DNA of 64,000 nucleotides, from positions 4,278,001-4,342,000 of the forward strand of contig NZ_CP075371.1 in assembly GCF_018459925.1 (NCBI RefSeq), given 5' to 3'. Positions 63,210 to 64,000 of this stretch are shown here, in pieces. The translations under genes and the position numbers were made by a program. This DNA is from Nocardioides aquaticus (GTDB lineage Bacteria > Actinomycetota > Actinomycetes > Propionibacteriales > Nocardioidaceae). A model generated the notes under the pieces. The model was not told the DNA's origin. It made no database searches and worked only from the letters and a program-made list of their open reading frames with translations. Position 1 is the first letter of the stretch; the number at the start of each line of letters is the position of its first letter.

Positions 63210-64000
63210 CGGCGAGACCGGCAGGGCAGCCCGGACCGCACGGACGGGCGTACGCCTCCACCCCGTGCTGCCGCAGGAACGCCGCCACCTTGGCCGCGGT
63301 ACGGCACGGCCGGTCCAGCACCTGCCCCCAGCCGAGACGGACCGTGGTCCGTCCGGAGGCGGCGACGTCGAGGTCACGCTCGAGGTCGAGGTCCCGCGCC
63401 AGCGGGTCGTCGTGGTGCAGCCGACCGTCCAGCTCGACGACGGCGGCGCCGAGCGTCACGTCGCGGTAGACGACGCCGGCGACCCCCGCCTCCCGCCGTT
63501 GCCGCTCGGCCCGGGGCAGGCCGTGGGCGCGCTCCACCCCGGTCAGGTAGCGGTGCTCGAGCACCGAGCAGGTCCCCTCGGCGACGTCGCGCAGCACGTC
63601 CTGCGTCCAGCGGCGTCGGGGGTACCGCGTGCGCTGGGCCAGGGCGGCGACCAGCTGCGCGGCGGTCGTGCGCCGGGAGCCCGCCGCCCGCGCCAGCACC
63701 GCGACCCGGTCCAGCTCCGCGCCGGCCGCGGCGGCCGTGTCGAGCACCGCGTCGGCGTACCGCTGCCGCGGCGGTCCGAGGTTCCACAGCACGGTCTCGT
63801 CGAGGCGGGCCACCTGGTGCACGACCACCCCGTCGAGCGGGGACGGTCGGGAGCGGCTGCGGTCGACCGCCACGTGGACGGCCGGACGACCCCGGTCGGG
63901 CCGCCCCGGGACGGGACCGTCGTACGCGCGGAGCGCGGAGCCGCCGTGCAGGGCGGCGGGCCAGGTCGCGAGCACCGCAGCCCAGGCGTGCTGGGTCCAG
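63205..64000 (-). CDS. DUF559/AbiEi-like protein (N-terminal end missing, runs off the window)
   Basis: At least 264 residues, open to the window edge. An N-terminal AWAAVLATWPAALHGGSAL part is typical of the AbiEi-like/DUF559 proteins common in Nocardioides. The C-terminal VVYRDVTLGAAVVELDGRLHH and LDLERDLDVAASG resemble the Vsr-like endonuclease fold of DUF559 with an acidic residue in each strand. The function is unknown; the link to toxin-antitoxin systems is only by the N-terminal likeness, and no partner is visible here. Confidence 0.75.
   Translation of the reverse strand, partial: WTQHAWAAVLATWPAALHGGSALRAYDGPVPGRPDRGRPAVHVAVDRSRSRPSPLDGVVVHQVARLDETVLWNLGPPRQRYADAVLDTAAAAGAELDRVAVLARAAGSRRTTAAQLVAALAQRTRYPRRRWTQDVLRDVAEGTCSVLEHRYLTGVERAHGLPRAERQRREAGVAGVVYRDVTLGAAVVELDGRLHHDDPLARDLDLERDLDVAASGRTTVRLGWGQVLDRPCRTAAKVAAFLRQHGVEAYARPCGPGCPAGLAA

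Noticed and set aside
63205..64000. Toxin-antitoxin module
   Set aside because: Only one gene is visible, its start lies outside the window, and there is no AbiEii partner on the visible side.

Overview
The window looks like chromosomal DNA of a high-GC actinobacterium, most likely a Nocardioides-like member of the Nocardioidaceae. Supporting signs are the very high GC with strong third-position bias, many GTG (and one TTG) starts with GGAGG-type ribosome sites, HspR/HAIR heat-shock control, and frequent 1-4 bp stop/start overlaps. I see no rRNA, tRNA, CRISPR array, phage or insertion sequence. Coding density is very high. The only stretch over about 300 bases without an intact gene is 12631-13065, which holds a decayed fragment of a repeat-protein gene.

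Layout. 1-13 kb: mixed housekeeping genes. These include a methyltransferase and thioredoxin-reductase-like pair beside a divergent XRE-cupin regulator, a benzaldehyde-type aldehyde dehydrogenase, two VOC proteins, a sugar-nucleotide-type epimerase, an ArsR/MFS divergon, GNAT, MOSC and a VOC-HxlR pair. 13-22 kb: PPK2, then a hydroxy-acid/sugar-acid catabolic cluster. It comprises a FadR-type regulator, a galactarate/talarate-type dehydratase, an FMN hydroxy-acid oxidase, a D-2-hydroxyacid dehydrogenase, an AEC carrier, a FAD-linked GlcD-type oxidase and an APC permease. 22-30 kb: secreted M14 carboxypeptidase, M43 protease, DODA dioxygenase, a YceI/MarR divergon and a secreted HAD phosphatase.

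30-43 kb is a stress block. clpB and the dnaK-grpE-dnaJ-hspR operon each carry a HAIR operator, so HspR should repress both. Between them lie two REC-first hybrid histidine-kinase-like proteins, one of which has lost its phospho-acceptor His. A membrane protein ending in a degenerate dimerisation helix and a DUF445-DUF4393 pair complete this island. 43-54 kb: GrpB-type protein, a frameshifted Nudix gene, aldo/keto reductase, a lipoprotein peptidase, and P450 divergent from a nitroreductase-GAP-M20-MFS run. 54-59 kb: a malyl-CoA-lyase-type pair, a secreted protein and an IclR regulator. 59-63 kb: a 1215-residue membrane Fe-S oxidoreductase (EtfD/HdrD-like) whose disordered tail carries eight copies of an S-L/M-F-D motif. 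The window ends in a truncated DUF559-like gene.

Two kinds of non-coding repeat stand out. A near-identical long palindrome occurs at 24283-24323 and 63157-63209, both times between convergent genes. A triple 22-bp tandem array occurs at 44369-44433 and 53653-53717.
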